Part shown: in pieces, positions 33,499 to 44,148 of the stretch
Numbering within the stretch: the stretch's first letter is position 1
How the letters are laid out: each line of letters starts with the position of its first letter
Origin: Selenomonadales bacterium
GTDB taxonomy: Bacteria; Bacillota; Negativicutes; Selenomonadales; Selenomonadaceae
Assembly: GCA_900769615.1 (NCBI GenBank)
Contig: CAAGHH010000023.1
Coordinates: 113,248 to 177,247 of the forward strand
DNA: 64,000 nt
Direction: 5' to 3'
The notes under the pieces: model-generated
Databases searched by the model: none
Told to the model about the DNA's origin: nothing
The model's input: only the letters and a program-made list of their open reading frames with translations
Program-made: the position numbers and the translations under genes

Positions 33499-36400
33499 AT
33501 GACAGCAAAACTTGATTTTATAATAGGTCGTTCCGGAACTGGCAAAACGCATACTTGCTTAAAGTCAATGCAGCAAATAATGACGAAAGAACCGCTTGGC
33601 AAGGCATTGATTCTTTTATTGCCGGAGCATATGACTTATAAGGCGGAGCGGGAATTAGCAAAGTCGATGCCCCAAGGGCAAGGCTTTTTTCGTGGTTATG
33701 TGTTTGGCTTTCGCCGTTTTGCTAGACAGATATTATTAGAAACTGGTGGTCTTAATGTACCGCGAATAAATGATGTGGGTCGCCAGCTGCTTTTGCGAAA
33801 AATCCTGGTAAGACATCAGCAGGCAAAGGATTTGACGGTATTTGCCAGAGCTTTAAAGAAACGAGGCTTTACGCAAATTTTATCGGATACGATAAAAGAA
33901 CTTAAAAGTTATGAATTAACACCAGCTGTTTTGAAGGCTGCCGCCGAAAGACTAAATTCCAGCAGTCGCTTAGCTGGTAAAATGAATGAGCTGGCAGTTT
34001 TGACCGATGAATTCAGTCAGGCTATGGCTGGCAAAAATAATGATGCTGAGGATATGATGCAGCTGTTGGCAGCTAAGATACCGGAAGCTGAACTGGTACG
34101 TGGCGCCGAAGTCTGGTTAGACGGCTTTATTTTCTTTAATCCGCAGGAAATGCGGGTGCTGGCAGCAATTTTAATGACAGCTGCTAAAGTACATATAACG
34201 CTGCCTATGGCTGGTATTAAAGCAGGGCAAACGATTAATTTAGCTTTGCCGGAAAATCAGCAGGAAACGGGAATTTTTTCGCGTTCTTATCGGACTATGC
34301 AAAATGTTTGTCAGCTAATGAATCGCATCACTGGCAATAGCAGCAAATGGTATCCGGTGATGCTTTTGTCAGCAAATAAGCGTAATCAGCAGGAAAGTTC
34401 GTTAAAGTACCTGGAGGAAAGTCTCTTTTCGGTTAATGTTACACCAAGTAAAAATGCTAGTCAGCTGCATATTGTTGAGACCGCTAATCGCAGGCTGGAG
34501 GTTGAGACAGCAGCTGCGGATATTTTGCGGCTGGCTAGAGAAAAAAAGGTACGCTATCGGGATATAGGTGTCCTTATTCGTGATGGTGAAGCCTATGATG
34601 ATATAGTAAGGCTGGTATTTACCGAATATGGTATTCCATTTTTTCTCGATGGCAAAAGACAGGCTATTCATCATCCGCTGGCAGAGCTTATGCGCTCGGC
34701 TATTGAGGTGGTTACTCATGGCTGGCGCTATGAAATGGTATTTCGCTGTCTTAGAACCGGTTTTTTTCCGTTGGTGCGGGAAGATGTTGATAAGTTAGAA
34801 AATTATGTTTTGGAATTTGGTATTCGCGGGCGGAAACGCTGGCTGCAAACGGAAGCATGGCATTGGCATCAGCGATATTCACTAGCAGATGAGGATGAAG
34901 TTTCAAGCGATACCGAAGAAAAATTAAAGCTTATTGATGGGCTTCGCCGGCAAGTAATTTCAGCATTAGCAGTTTTTGATGAAGCTATGCGAAAAGCAGA
35001 AAATGTTCAAGCAATGGTGATGGCGTTATATGATTTTATGCTGCAAATTGAGGTGCCATTGCATCTAACAGAGTGGACTAAAGAAGCTGAAGCTTCCGGG
35101 CGTTTGGCCGATGCTTCGGAACATCGGCAGCTTTGGCAAAATGTCATTGATTTATTAGATCAGTTAGTGGAGATAAGTGGCAGTGAGAAAATAAGCTTAA
35201 GCGATTTTGAAGCGGTGCTAAGTGATGGCTTAGATGCATTGCAAATTGCCATGATTCCTCCTGGCTTAGATTATGTAACGGTAGCATCATTTGATCAAAA
35301 CAGCATAGCTAATCTGCGGGCTATTTATGTACTTGGGGTTAATGCTGGTATTATGCCCAAACGGATTAGTGAGCAGGGACTGTTTACGGATGCGGATAGA
35401 CTGCATATTGAAGAAGCTTTGCAGGAACTGGATAGTGATGGCAAGCAATATGCTGCTATTTCTCATGGCAGCATGGAGCGAAGCTTTGGCGAGAAATTTT
35501 TACTTTATCGTGGATTTAATGAAGCCAAGGAATATTTGTGGTTATCCTATGCTTTAGCTGATAACGAAGGCAATGGTTTGGAGCCATCATCATATATCAA
35601 AAGACTGCGGGAAATTTTTCCTGAAGTTAAATTTACCTCGATTCCGTTGGAAATTTTAGGCAGACAGGATGATTTGCAGCTGGCTGCGGCGCGACCGGCT
35701 CTTTCGGGCTTAGTCAACGCTTTGCGCAGTGAAAAGGAACAGGGAAAATTAGAGCCATTTTGGTATGATGTGTATAATTGGCTATTAAATGAAGCAAGCT
35801 TAAAACAACCTTTAAGATTAGCTATAGCTGGACTTTTTGCCAAAGCGAATGATGAAATGCTGCCTAAAGAGTTAGCTAAGGCGATTTATCTTAGAGGTAA
35901 AAGTCTTAAGGGCAGTGTTACTCAGTTTGAAAAATTTGCGCAATGTCCATTTGCACATTTTGCTAACTTTGGTTTAAAACTCCAAGAACGTCGGGAGTAT
36001 AAATTTCGTAATATGGATTTAGGGCAGTTACTGCATGCTGTTATGAAAGAATATGGTGAGCTGGTAAAACGAGATTATGCTGGGCTTTGGTCCAATATTC
36101 CGCGAGAAAAACAGGCAGTTATTTGTCATGAACTAGTAGAGAAATTAGCACCACGGCTGCAAAGTGAAATTCTTTTGAGTCGGGCTAATTACAACCATTT
36201 GAAACAACGGATAGAAAGGACGGCCTTGCAATCAATTAAGCATCTAACGGCTTGGGCGGCTATTTCTAAGTTTCAGCCGGCGTATTTTGAGGAAGCTTTT
36301 GGTAATAGTAGTGATAAGGTTCATTTAAAACCGTTACCTTTAGCTGATAATTGTGAGCTATCGTTTCGTGGTCAGATTGACAGGTTAGATGTTCATGCGG

Positions 36401-37059
36401 AAAGTCCGTATTATCTAATTGTTGATTACAAGACTGGCAATGCGGCTATAAATTTATTTGAAGTTTATTATGGTTTGAAGCTGCAATTATTAGTTTATTT
36501 GCTGGTAGCTAAAGAATTATTATCCGAACAAGGTGAGAAGCGTTTACCTGCTGGAATGTTATATGCTTTTTTACAGAATCCGCTAATAAAAACCGAAAAA
36601 AAATTAAATGCTGATGAATTGCAGGAAAAAATTGATAAAGAACTTTCGATGCCTGGCTGGGTTGTAGCCGATAAAAAAATAATTGATGATATTGCTGCCG
36701 GCGGTGCGTTTATCAAGGTTAAATTCAAAAAAGGCAGTAATGATTTGACGGTTAATTCGCAGCAATATGTAAAGACACCAGCTGAGTTTGAATTGTTATT
36801 AGAATATGTAGCTTGTATTTTGCAATATGTTGGTAATGAAATATTAGCTGGAAAAATTTCAGCTAGTCCTTATCGACTAAAATCGGCAAATAAAAATGCC
36901 TGCACTTATTGTAATTTTGCCGATGTCTGCGGCTTTGATCCTGATATTCCAGGTTATGAATATAGAGATATTGATAAGGATAAAATGGACGAAATTGCTA
37001 TTGAAGCAGCGATGGCTGCCAAAACTGGTTTTACCGATAAGCTTAACGAGGAGCCTTGA
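33499..37059 (+). CDS. addB: AddAB helicase-nuclease subunit B
   Basis: AddB is the Chi-scanning and 5'-strand nuclease subunit of AddAB, which resects double-strand breaks for RecA. At 1186 residues it is of normal length. It keeps an N-terminal P-loop (GRSGTGKT, Lys16) and a C-terminal PD-(D/E)XK nuclease with YLIVDYKTGNA. The four iron-sulfur cysteines are Cys816 (AQCPFAHF), Cys1135, Cys1138 and Cys1144 (CTYCNFADVC). It lies between sbcC (18-base gap) and addA (4-base gap), so it is co-transcribed with both. Confidence 0.95.
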   Translation: MTAKLDFIIGRSGTGKTHTCLKSMQQIMTKEPLGKALILLLPEHMTYKAERELAKSMPQGQGFFRGYVFGFRRFARQILLETGGLNVPRINDVGRQLLLRKILVRHQQAKDLTVFARALKKRGFTQILSDTIKELKSYELTPAVLKAAAERLNSSSRLAGKMNELAVLTDEFSQAMAGKNNDAEDMMQLLAAKIPEAELVRGAEVWLDGFIFFNPQEMRVLAAILMTAAKVHITLPMAGIKAGQTINLALPENQQETGIFSRSYRTMQNVCQLMNRITGNSSKWYPVMLLSANKRNQQESSLKYLEESLFSVNVTPSKNASQLHIVETANRRLEVETAAADILRLAREKKVRYRDIGVLIRDGEAYDDIVRLVFTEYGIPFFLDGKRQAIHHPLAELMRSAIEVVTHGWRYEMVFRCLRTGFFPLVREDVDKLENYVLEFGIRGRKRWLQTEAWHWHQRYSLADEDEVSSDTEEKLKLIDGLRRQVISALAVFDEAMRKAENVQAMVMALYDFMLQIEVPLHLTEWTKEAEASGRLADASEHRQLWQNVIDLLDQLVEISGSEKISLSDFEAVLSDGLDALQIAMIPPGLDYVTVASFDQNSIANLRAIYVLGVNAGIMPKRISEQGLFTDADRLHIEEALQELDSDGKQYAAISHGSMERSFGEKFLLYRGFNEAKEYLWLSYALADNEGNGLEPSSYIKRLREIFPEVKFTSIPLEILGRQDDLQLAAARPALSGLVNALRSEKEQGKLEPFWYDVYNWLLNEASLKQPLRLAIAGLFAKANDEMLPKELAKAIYLRGKSLKGSVTQFEKFAQCPFAHFANFGLKLQERREYKFRNMDLGQLLHAVMKEYGELVKRDYAGLWSNIPREKQAVICHELVEKLAPRLQSEILLSRANYNHLKQRIERTALQSIKHLTAWAAISKFQPAYFEEAFGNSSDKVHLKPLPLADNCELSFRGQIDRLDVHAESPYYLIVDYKTGNAAINLFEVYYGLKLQLLVYLLVAKELLSEQGEKRLPAGMLYAFLQNPLIKTEKKLNADELQEKIDKELSMPGWVVADKKIIDDIAAGGAFIKVKFKKGSNDLTVNSQQYVKTPAEFELLLEYVACILQYVGNEILAGKISASPYRLKSANKNACTYCNFADVCGFDPDIPGYEYRDIDKDKMDEIAIEAAMAAKTGFTDKLNEEP

Positions 37060-37063
37060 AGTT

Positions 37064-40000
37064 ATGCAATATACTGATGATCAACAAAAAGCGATTGACA
37101 CTAGAGATAAAAATATACTAGTAGCAGCGGCGGCTGGTTCGGGCAAAACCAGAGTTTTGGTAGATAGAATTATCAAACAGCTGTTAGCTGGTGAATTTAA
37201 TGTCGATGAAATTTTAGTGGTGACGTTTACCAATGCGGCTGCGGCCGAAATGCGTGAGCGCATTGATATGGCTTTGCAAAAAAAATTGCAGGAGGTAACG
37301 GATAGCAAAATTGCCGCACGGCTGGAAAGACAGCTTATTTTGCTGACTGGTGCTAATATCAGCACATTCCATTCATTTTGTCAGCGGCTGATTCGGCAGC
37401 ATATTGATATGGTTGATGCGGATCCGCAATTCAGATTAGCGAGTGAACAGGAACTATTGCTATTAAAGCATGAAACGCTGGAAGATTTGCTGGAAAGCAA
37501 ATACCAGCGGCCGGAAGTTGAAGAAAAATTGCCAGCTTGGGAGGCTTTTATAAATTTTGTTGATGCTTATGGCAATGATCATGGTGATGACAAAGTAGCT
37601 GAAGCGGTGTTAAATCTTTATAATTTTTCTCAAAGTCAGCCATTTCCCCAGGATTGGTTAGCTAGGCAGCAGTTTAATTATGATGTAAATGATTCTTTCG
37701 GTGATTTGCCGTGGTTAAATCGTCTTTTACCAGAAATAAAGCAGAACTTTAAGGCTATTGTTACTGAATATGAAAAAGTAAAAAGTCTAGTAAATGCAGC
37801 ATCACCCGCCAGCTTAGCTATAGCTTGGGAGCCATATTTTGCAATTATTGAAGGTGATTTTATCATACTTGATGATATTGCTGGCAGTTTGCAGCAGCTG
37901 CTAAATAATCCTAAGGCGGGAGCTTGGAATAACCTTTACGAGAGCTTAAACAAAATAAAATTTAAAAGGCTGACTAATTCCAAGGAGTATAGAGCCTTAA
38001 AAGAAGAAGCACCAGAAATAAGGGCAGCCTTTGATAATTATCGCAATCAGATGAAAACTGATTTGAAGAAAAAAATAACAGAAAAATATTTTACGGATGA
38101 TGAGCAGGCCTTGGTAAATGGTGTCAAAGAATGTGCTCCGCTGGTAGCAGTTTATACTAAGCTGGTTATTGATTTTATGGCAGCTTTGCAAAAAGCCAAA
38201 AAAGAACGCAATGTGTTAGATTTCAATGACTTAGAACATTATGCCTTAAATATACTTTGCGCTGATGCGGAGAAATTACAGCAGCCAGTACCAGAATATG
38301 TGCCAACAGAAGCAGCCCTGGGTTATCAAGAACAATTTAAAGCTATTATGGTTGATGAATATCAAGATACGAACAGCGTGCAGGAAGCGATAATTAATCT
38401 TTTGGCGCGGGCTAATAATTTATTTACGGTTGGTGATGTTAAACAGAGTATATATCGCTTTCGTTTAGCGGATCCGTATTTATTCCAGCAAAAATACGAA
38501 AATTATGCTAAAAATCCAGTCGATAAAATGAATCAGCTGATAACGATGAAGCAAAATTTTCGCAGCCGAGCCGAGGTCTTAGCACCGATTAATTTTATAT
38601 TTGATCAGATAATGACTAAAGAAGCGGCAGAAATAGAATACGATGCCAATAGCAAGCTTTATCCTGGAGCAGATTATCCCTCGCAGAGCAACACGTTACA
38701 AGGACCAATGGAGCTGGATATTGTCATCTGTGGCAATAGTACTGAGAAATTGACTGATAATAGCGATGATGATAATGCTGATGGCGATGATTTAAAAGGC
38801 TTTGAGCTGGAAGCATCCTATGTAGCAAGCAAAATTACCAAGCTTATTGAACAGCAAAAAATGGTCTTTGATAGTGATTTCGGTGGTTATCGTCCATTGC
38901 AATATCGTGATATAGTTGTGCTGTTGCGTTCGCTTAAGGGTAAAGGCGATATTTTGCTTGAGGCACTAAGAAAAAGCAGTATACCAGCTTATGCTGAATC
39001 AAACGGTGGTTATTTTGAAGCAGCTGAGGTTAGGCTGATGCTGGATTTGCTTACCATAGTCGACAATGCCCGACAGGATATTCCGCTGGCGGCAATTTTA
39101 GCTTCCCCCATCGGTGGCTTTTCAATGGAGGAATTGGTAAAAATAAGATTAGCAGCCAAGGACGGCGACTTATATGATGGGCTGCTGGCAAGCTTTAGTG
39201 AAGAACATGGTTTAGCTAAGGAATTAGCAGAAAGAACAGCTGCTTTTCAGCAGACACTGGCTAATTGGCGGAGCTATGCTATAAATCACAGTGTACCAGA
39301 GCTTGTATGGCAGTTATACCGTGATACTGGTTATTATGATTACGTAGGCAGTTTAAAGGGCGGTTTGTTAAAACAGGCTAATTTGCGAATGTTGGCCGAT
39401 AGGGCTGCTGATTATGAAAAAACTAATTATCGCGGTCTGTTCCGTTTTTTACGGTTTATGGAAAATTTACAAAAGCGGGATACGGATTTAGCCGCGGCTA
39501 GAACCTTGGGAGCTAGTGAAGATGTTGTTAGGATAATGACTATTCATAAAAGTAAAGGTTTGGAATTTCCGGTAGTTATTATTGCTGACTCAGCTAAAAA
39601 GTTTAATTTAAAGGACGCCAATAAAACTTTTCTAATGCATCAAAAACTAGGAGTTGGCTTAAAAGTAGTCGAACGTTCAGAGGCTGGCCGACAAACGTAT
39701 AATAACCTGGCATGGCGCAGTATCAGTGAACAGCTGATAGCAGAATCCAAAGCTGAGGAAATGCGAATACTCTATGTAGCTATGACCCGAGCTAGAGAGA
39801 AATTAATAATAACTGGTACGGCTAAGACTGACAGCTGGGAAAAAAAGCAAAAAGAATGGAGCAAAGGTCTTAGCTGTGAGGCGATACAGCTTCCCGCTAA
39901 ACAAATACAGCAAGCAAATTCATACCTTGACTGGCTAGCGGCAGCTATTGTCCGTCATGCTGATGGCGAGAAACTGGCAGCTGCTGACGCCGGAAATTGC

Positions 40001-40879
40001 AGGCTTATGATTGAGCCAGAGGCGCATTTTGCGGTTACGTTAATACCGGCTAATAAAGCAATAACAGTAAGCACTGAGGCTACTAAAGAAGATGAAATAT
40101 TAGAGGCAGTGCAAAACCTTAGAGCCCTGCCTGAATCGCCTAAAAAAGCTTGGGTAGAAAATTGTCTGTCATGGAAGTATGATATGCATGGTTTGGATAA
40201 GGTGCCAGCGAAGCTGTCGGTAACTGAATTAAAAGAGCGCTTTGCCGAGACGGAAGTGCTAGAGGATAGTATTAATGGTACGGTAATGCTCCCTCTTAAT
40301 GATTATGAAAAAGCTGCTGATATCGAATGGCCTGAGCCTAAATTTTTACAAACTGGGACGCAAAAACTTTCAGCAGCTCAGCGGGGAACAATAATGCATA
40401 CGGTAATGCAGCATTTAGATATGAAAGGTGATATTTCCTATAAAGGGATAAAGGCACAAATTGCTGGTATGGAAAAAAGTGGTTTATTGAATCCTGGCGA
40501 AGGTGATACCGTCTATATAAAATCAGTACAGGGTTTTATAAATTCGTCAATTGGTATGAGATTGCAAAAAGCTAAAGCCGTTTGGAAGGAGCTTCCTTTT
40601 AGCCGTATGCTGATGGCAAAACGCTTTTTTGCAGAGGTCGCAGACGAAAAAGAGCAGGTATTTACCCAAGGGGTTATCGATCTGCTATTTGAAGATGAAG
40701 ATGGTAAATTGGTATTGTTAGATTACAAAACCGATAGAAGTGATGACGCTGCTAAAATAAAAAAACGTTATCAGGTACAGCTGGGTATATATAGTGAAGC
40801 TGTTGAAGCTATTTTAGGTCGAAGCCTTGATGAAAAATATGTATATTTATTGCAAAGCAATAAATTGATTGCAATGTAA
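37064..40879 (+). CDS. addA: AddAB helicase-nuclease subunit A
   Basis: AddA is the UvrD-type helicase and 3'-strand nuclease of AddAB. Walker A is AAAAGSGKTRVLVDR (Lys28). Further helicase motifs are VVTFTNAAAAEMRERI, VDEYQDTNSVQ, GDVKQSIYRFR, TIHKSKGLEFPVV and VAMTRAREKL. The C-terminal nuclease has LLDYKTDR. The protein is 1271 residues. ATG at 37064 is chosen because of GAGGAG about 11 bases upstream and its position just after the addB stop; an open extension of 56 codons upstream lies within addB. It is the last gene of the operon. Confidence 0.95.
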   Translation: MQYTDDQQKAIDTRDKNILVAAAAGSGKTRVLVDRIIKQLLAGEFNVDEILVVTFTNAAAAEMRERIDMALQKKLQEVTDSKIAARLERQLILLTGANISTFHSFCQRLIRQHIDMVDADPQFRLASEQELLLLKHETLEDLLESKYQRPEVEEKLPAWEAFINFVDAYGNDHGDDKVAEAVLNLYNFSQSQPFPQDWLARQQFNYDVNDSFGDLPWLNRLLPEIKQNFKAIVTEYEKVKSLVNAASPASLAIAWEPYFAIIEGDFIILDDIAGSLQQLLNNPKAGAWNNLYESLNKIKFKRLTNSKEYRALKEEAPEIRAAFDNYRNQMKTDLKKKITEKYFTDDEQALVNGVKECAPLVAVYTKLVIDFMAALQKAKKERNVLDFNDLEHYALNILCADAEKLQQPVPEYVPTEAALGYQEQFKAIMVDEYQDTNSVQEAIINLLARANNLFTVGDVKQSIYRFRLADPYLFQQKYENYAKNPVDKMNQLITMKQNFRSRAEVLAPINFIFDQIMTKEAAEIEYDANSKLYPGADYPSQSNTLQGPMELDIVICGNSTEKLTDNSDDDNADGDDLKGFELEASYVASKITKLIEQQKMVFDSDFGGYRPLQYRDIVVLLRSLKGKGDILLEALRKSSIPAYAESNGGYFEAAEVRLMLDLLTIVDNARQDIPLAAILASPIGGFSMEELVKIRLAAKDGDLYDGLLASFSEEHGLAKELAERTAAFQQTLANWRSYAINHSVPELVWQLYRDTGYYDYVGSLKGGLLKQANLRMLADRAADYEKTNYRGLFRFLRFMENLQKRDTDLAAARTLGASEDVVRIMTIHKSKGLEFPVVIIADSAKKFNLKDANKTFLMHQKLGVGLKVVERSEAGRQTYNNLAWRSISEQLIAESKAEEMRILYVAMTRAREKLIITGTAKTDSWEKKQKEWSKGLSCEAIQLPAKQIQQANSYLDWLAAAIVRHADGEKLAAADAGNCRLMIEPEAHFAVTLIPANKAITVSTEATKEDEILEAVQNLRALPESPKKAWVENCLSWKYDMHGLDKVPAKLSVTELKERFAETEVLEDSINGTVMLPLNDYEKAADIEWPEPKFLQTGTQKLSAAQRGTIMHTVMQHLDMKGDISYKGIKAQIAGMEKSGLLNPGEGDTVYIKSVQGFINSSIGMRLQKAKAVWKELPFSRMLMAKRFFAEVADEKEQVFTQGVIDLLFEDEDGKLVLLDYKTDRSDDAAKIKKRYQVQLGIYSEAVEAILGRSLDEKYVYLLQSNKLIAM

Positions 40880-41049
40880 AATTCCAATAACAGGCGATTT
40901 TTCTCATTATCAGCCAACGCTTTTTCTGTTATGCTGTCGTCGTAAGGACTGCATCAAGTGAATGTTAAGGGAATATGGTTGACAATCCTCGAAAATTATT
41001 TTTTAGCACTATTATGAGCAATAAAATCAGTGCTAATACCAAAATGAGC

Positions 41050-41099
41050 AAAATAAATAGGCTGTTGCACGTAATAACGTGTAGCAGCCTATTTATTTT
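41050..41099. terminator. Long bidirectional terminator between addA and dctM
   Basis: A 21-base-pair stem beginning AAAATAAATAGGCTG (two G-T pairs) with an eight-base loop and A/T ends. It lies eight bases beyond the dctM stop and 170 bases after addA. The gap between addA and this hairpin holds only a short TTAGCACT/AGTGCTAA inverted repeat (41003-41036) and no gene. Confidence 0.8.
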
Positions 41100-41106
41100 G
41101 AGAAGT

Positions 41107-42384
41107 TTATTGTAATACCGATGGCAGCCAGGTAGCCAGCTGTGGCGCAAAGCAAAGCAGAACAATTTCTAAAGCCATAATTATGGCAAAGGGGATTGAA
41201 CCAGCGATAATTTGCTGAATTTTGCTATCAGGACTAATGCCTTTGATAACGAACAAATTCATACCAATTGGTGGCGTTATGAGTGCCAATTCCATATTTA
41301 TGAGCATGACGACATTGAACCAAATAAGATCAAATCCCAAAGCTTTTACTATCGGGAAAAGCATAGGCAGTGTTATGAGGATAATAGAAACGGTCTCCAA
41401 GACACAGCCAAGTGCCAGCAAAACTAAATTGATGCCGACAAAGACTAGCCAGCGATTAACTGCCGTATCCGTTACCAGTGCCATGAGAGCCTGTGGTGCT
41501 TGTAAAGCAGTTAGGATAAAGCCGAATAGCATGGCACCGATCATGATAGCAAAAATCATTGAAGTGGTTTTTACGGTTTCAGTTAATATTTCCCGTATAT
41601 TAGAAAGATTAACCGTATGATAAATGCAAACTGTGATGATTAGAGCATAAATAGTACCGATAGCAGCGGCTTCAGTAGGAGTAAATATACCAGTATAAAT
41701 ACCGCCGACGACTATTAATGGCAATAAAAGTCCCCAAAAATTTTCTTTTAAAGTTTGCAGACGTTCAGCTAAGCTGGCAGCTGGCTGACGTTCCATATTA
41801 CGGCAACGAAAAACTAGATAAATAATAAATAATAAGGTAAGTAAAACTCCCGGGACAATACCGGATAAAAATAATTTACCAACGGATTCACCGGTTATGG
41901 AACCAAATAAAATCATCGGGATGCTAGGCGGAATTAATATGCCAAGGGTACCGCCAGCAGCTACGGCACCAAGGACGGTTGTGCGTTCATAGCCACGATT
42001 GAGCATTTCAGGAATAGCCATAGCACCGATGGTTACAGCAGTAGCGACACTAGAGCCTGAGATAGCGGCAAATATTGCACAGGCAAATATGGTTGCTACG
42101 CCTAGACCGCCAGGCAGGTGACCTAACCATTTGCTGCCAAGCTCAAAAAGACCATTACCCACGCGTCCTTTTAAAAGAATCTGACTCATGAGAATATAAA
42201 GTGGTACGGCAACTAGTACGAAATCATCCAGGGTTTTATACGCAATAACAGGAATCTGGGTAAAAGCTGCTGGTCCGCCCAAAAACATGAGCATACCGGT
42301 AATGCCAGCAAATAGCAAAGCAAAGGCTACTGGCATACCAGCTAGCAGCAGACAGATAATAAATAGTGCAAATAACCAAATCAT
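41107..42384 (-). CDS. dctM: TRAP transporter large permease subunit (DctM)
   Basis: The 425-residue large membrane subunit of a tripartite ATP-independent periplasmic transporter, which couples sodium entry to uptake of a substrate handed over by DctP. It has about twelve helices and the family segments MPVAFALLFAGITGML, AISGSSVATAVTIGAMAIPEM and GTLGILIPPSIPMILFG. Its start overlaps the dctQ stop by four bases (ATGA). The substrate is probably an organic acid (C4-dicarboxylate or sugar acid), but this cannot be read directly. Confidence 0.95.
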   Translation of the reverse strand: MIWLFALFIICLLLAGMPVAFALLFAGITGMLMFLGGPAAFTQIPVIAYKTLDDFVLVAVPLYILMSQILLKGRVGNGLFELGSKWLGHLPGGLGVATIFACAIFAAISGSSVATAVTIGAMAIPEMLNRGYERTTVLGAVAAGGTLGILIPPSIPMILFGSITGESVGKLFLSGIVPGVLLTLLFIIYLVFRCRNMERQPAASLAERLQTLKENFWGLLLPLIVVGGIYTGIFTPTEAAAIGTIYALIITVCIYHTVNLSNIREILTETVKTTSMIFAIMIGAMLFGFILTALQAPQALMALVTDTAVNRWLVFVGINLVLLALGCVLETVSIILITLPMLFPIVKALGFDLIWFNVVMLINMELALITPPIGMNLFVIKGISPDSKIQQIIAGSIPFAIIMALEIVLLCFAPQLATWLPSVLQ

Positions 42385-42926
42385 AAACCGCTGACCTTCC
42401 TTTCTTTTGTGTGATAAGCTTTATCGGCAGGATTTAACCGCCATAAATCAAAGAAAAATTGGCGGGCGATCTCACCGAGCAAAAGTGCTGAGCCTAACAC
42501 TAAAGCCAGCTGGGGAATAAATAGTGGAAACCGCAGGATAGATGGCGAAAGTTTATTGTAGGTGTAGGAAGCAATAACTAGATCCATACTTTCAGTCATA
42601 AAAATAAGAAATAATAAAAATGACAATACATTTAAAATAAGTCTTAATTTGCGGCGGTTTTCGGTGTTAAAACGATTAGTTAAAATATCAACATGGACAT
42701 GAGCCTGCTCTCTAAAGGTGATAGCCAGTCCAAGAAAGCCAGCCATGATAATGAAATAAGTTGATATTTCCAAAACCCATTCAGTAGGCGCATGAAAGAT
42801 ACTGCGCATGATTACTTCATATAAAATAATGAAGGCGGTAGCTAATATAAAAAGACCAGCGATAACGGCTGCCAATTTCGTAAGTATATTCAAAAACTGG
42901 TCATAATAACTGATGAACTGTTGCAT
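42381..42926 (-). CDS. dctQ: TRAP transporter small permease subunit (DctQ)
   Basis: A 181-residue protein with four hydrophobic helices typical of DctQ. The motif VIMRSIFHAPTEWVLEISTYF marks the second helix region, and FREQAHVHVDILTNRF follows. It associates with DctM in the inner membrane. AAAGGA precedes the ATG at 42926. dctP is 44 bases upstream on the same strand. Confidence 0.93.
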   Translation of the reverse strand: MQQFISYYDQFLNILTKLAAVIAGLFILATAFIILYEVIMRSIFHAPTEWVLEISTYFIIMAGFLGLAITFREQAHVHVDILTNRFNTENRRKLRLILNVLSFLLFLIFMTESMDLVIASYTYNKLSPSILRFPLFIPQLALVLGSALLLGEIARQFFFDLWRLNPADKAYHTKERKVSGL

Positions 42927-42970
42927 ATAGTTTGTTCCTTTCAGATGTGTATTTTGGGGGGCTGGGGTAT

Positions 42971-44008
42971 TTAGTTAGCCGAGAGACATTGATTAACTAA
43001 CTGGCGCCCAAGGTCACCAGTGTTGCGAATGAAGTTTTCGCGAACTTCCAGGGTAGCGTCCTGCCATAAAGGAATATCTTCAGCTGGAATAGTGTAAACC
43101 TCCATGCCGCTGTCTTTGAGTTTTTGCATAGCTTTTAAATCTTCTTCTTTGGTTTGCTGACGGATTTCATCACGAGTTTCTTCAGCGCATTGAGTTACCA
43201 GTTGTTTTTGTTCTTCGGTCAGCTGTTCCCAGGAAGTATTATTCATGGCTAAAACAAATTCGCAAAAAGCGTGATTTGTCATAGTTAGGTATTTGGCAAC
43301 TTCGTAAATCTTACGTTGATACATGGCAGTCGTGCCGGAGGTCTGTCCATCAATCGTGCCTCGCTGGATAGCCATGTAAACTTCGCCTGAGCTCATAGTA
43401 ACGGGGGAAGCTCCCAAAGCTTTTATTGTTTCCGCTGGTATTTGACCATAGCCGCGCAGCTGGAGACCACGGAAATCTTCTGGTTTAGTTAATGGGCGCT
43501 GATTGTTGCAAAATTGCACATAGCCATAGTCAACCCATATTAGCGGATGAACGCCTTTGCGTTCCATTTCTGTAGTAAGTGTGCGGCCAAGACTGCCGTT
43601 CATAGCACGGCCAACGGCTTCATAGCTATTTAACAGAAATGGAACATCGAGTACGTTTAAAGCTGGTACGACCGTAGTCCACATTGCGGTTGAATTTAGT
43701 CCCATATCAAGACCGCCAGTCATGATGGCATCATTCATACTTTTGTCAGTATATAGCTGCCCGGCAGGATAAGTTGTGACTTTGATGCTGCCGCCGGAGC
43801 GTTCATTTACCCTTTGGGCAAAGCGTTCCATACCTTGTGATAAATAATGATTAGCCGGCAGATGATAAGCTAGTTTGAGTTCAACCGGACCGCCTTGCGC
43901 CTGCTGATGCTCACGAGCAATCTTGCCTAGTCCGCAACCACTGAACAGTAGAGAAAAAACGAGTAGACTGCAAAGACAAAATAGTCTAAATGATGATTTT
44001 GTTTTCAT
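42971..44008 (-). CDS. dctP: TRAP transporter solute-binding lipoprotein (DctP)
   Basis: A 345-residue periplasmic binding protein. The N-terminal lipoprotein signal has a basic start, a hydrophobic core and the lipobox LFSGC with Cys25 as the predicted lipidated residue, so the protein is probably anchored in the inner membrane. The DctP fold follows, with LAYHLPANHYLSQGMERFA, FRGLQLRGYG (the conserved substrate-binding arginine region) and MSSGEVYMAIQRGTIDGQ. GGAGG is located seven bases before the ATG. It is the first gene of the dctPQM operon. Confidence 0.94.
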   Translation of the reverse strand: MKTKSSFRLFCLCSLLVFSLLFSGCGLGKIAREHQQAQGGPVELKLAYHLPANHYLSQGMERFAQRVNERSGGSIKVTTYPAGQLYTDKSMNDAIMTGGLDMGLNSTAMWTTVVPALNVLDVPFLLNSYEAVGRAMNGSLGRTLTTEMERKGVHPLIWVDYGYVQFCNNQRPLTKPEDFRGLQLRGYGQIPAETIKALGASPVTMSSGEVYMAIQRGTIDGQTSGTTAMYQRKIYEVAKYLTMTNHAFCEFVLAMNNTSWEQLTEEQKQLVTQCAEETRDEIRQQTKEEDLKAMQKLKDSGMEVYTIPAEDIPLWQDATLEVRENFIRNTGDLGRQLVNQCLSAN

Positions 44009-44148
44009 AAATACGCCTCCAAAGCACAGCTATAATATAAAAAAAGTATTATGATAAAATAATGTTGTAAAGTTGTAATGTTTAATAGTCTACTCCATTT
44101 GTTAAGTAAAATCAACACCATGAGGATAAATAAGACAATTGTATTTAT

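Noticed and set aside
36896..37063. N-terminal extension of AddA
   Set aside because: It lies inside the end of addB in another frame, and the ribosome binding site points to 37064.
41003..41036. TTAGCACT/AGTGCTAA inverted repeat as a terminator
   Set aside because: No T run follows on either strand; the long hairpin at 41050-41099 is the real terminator.
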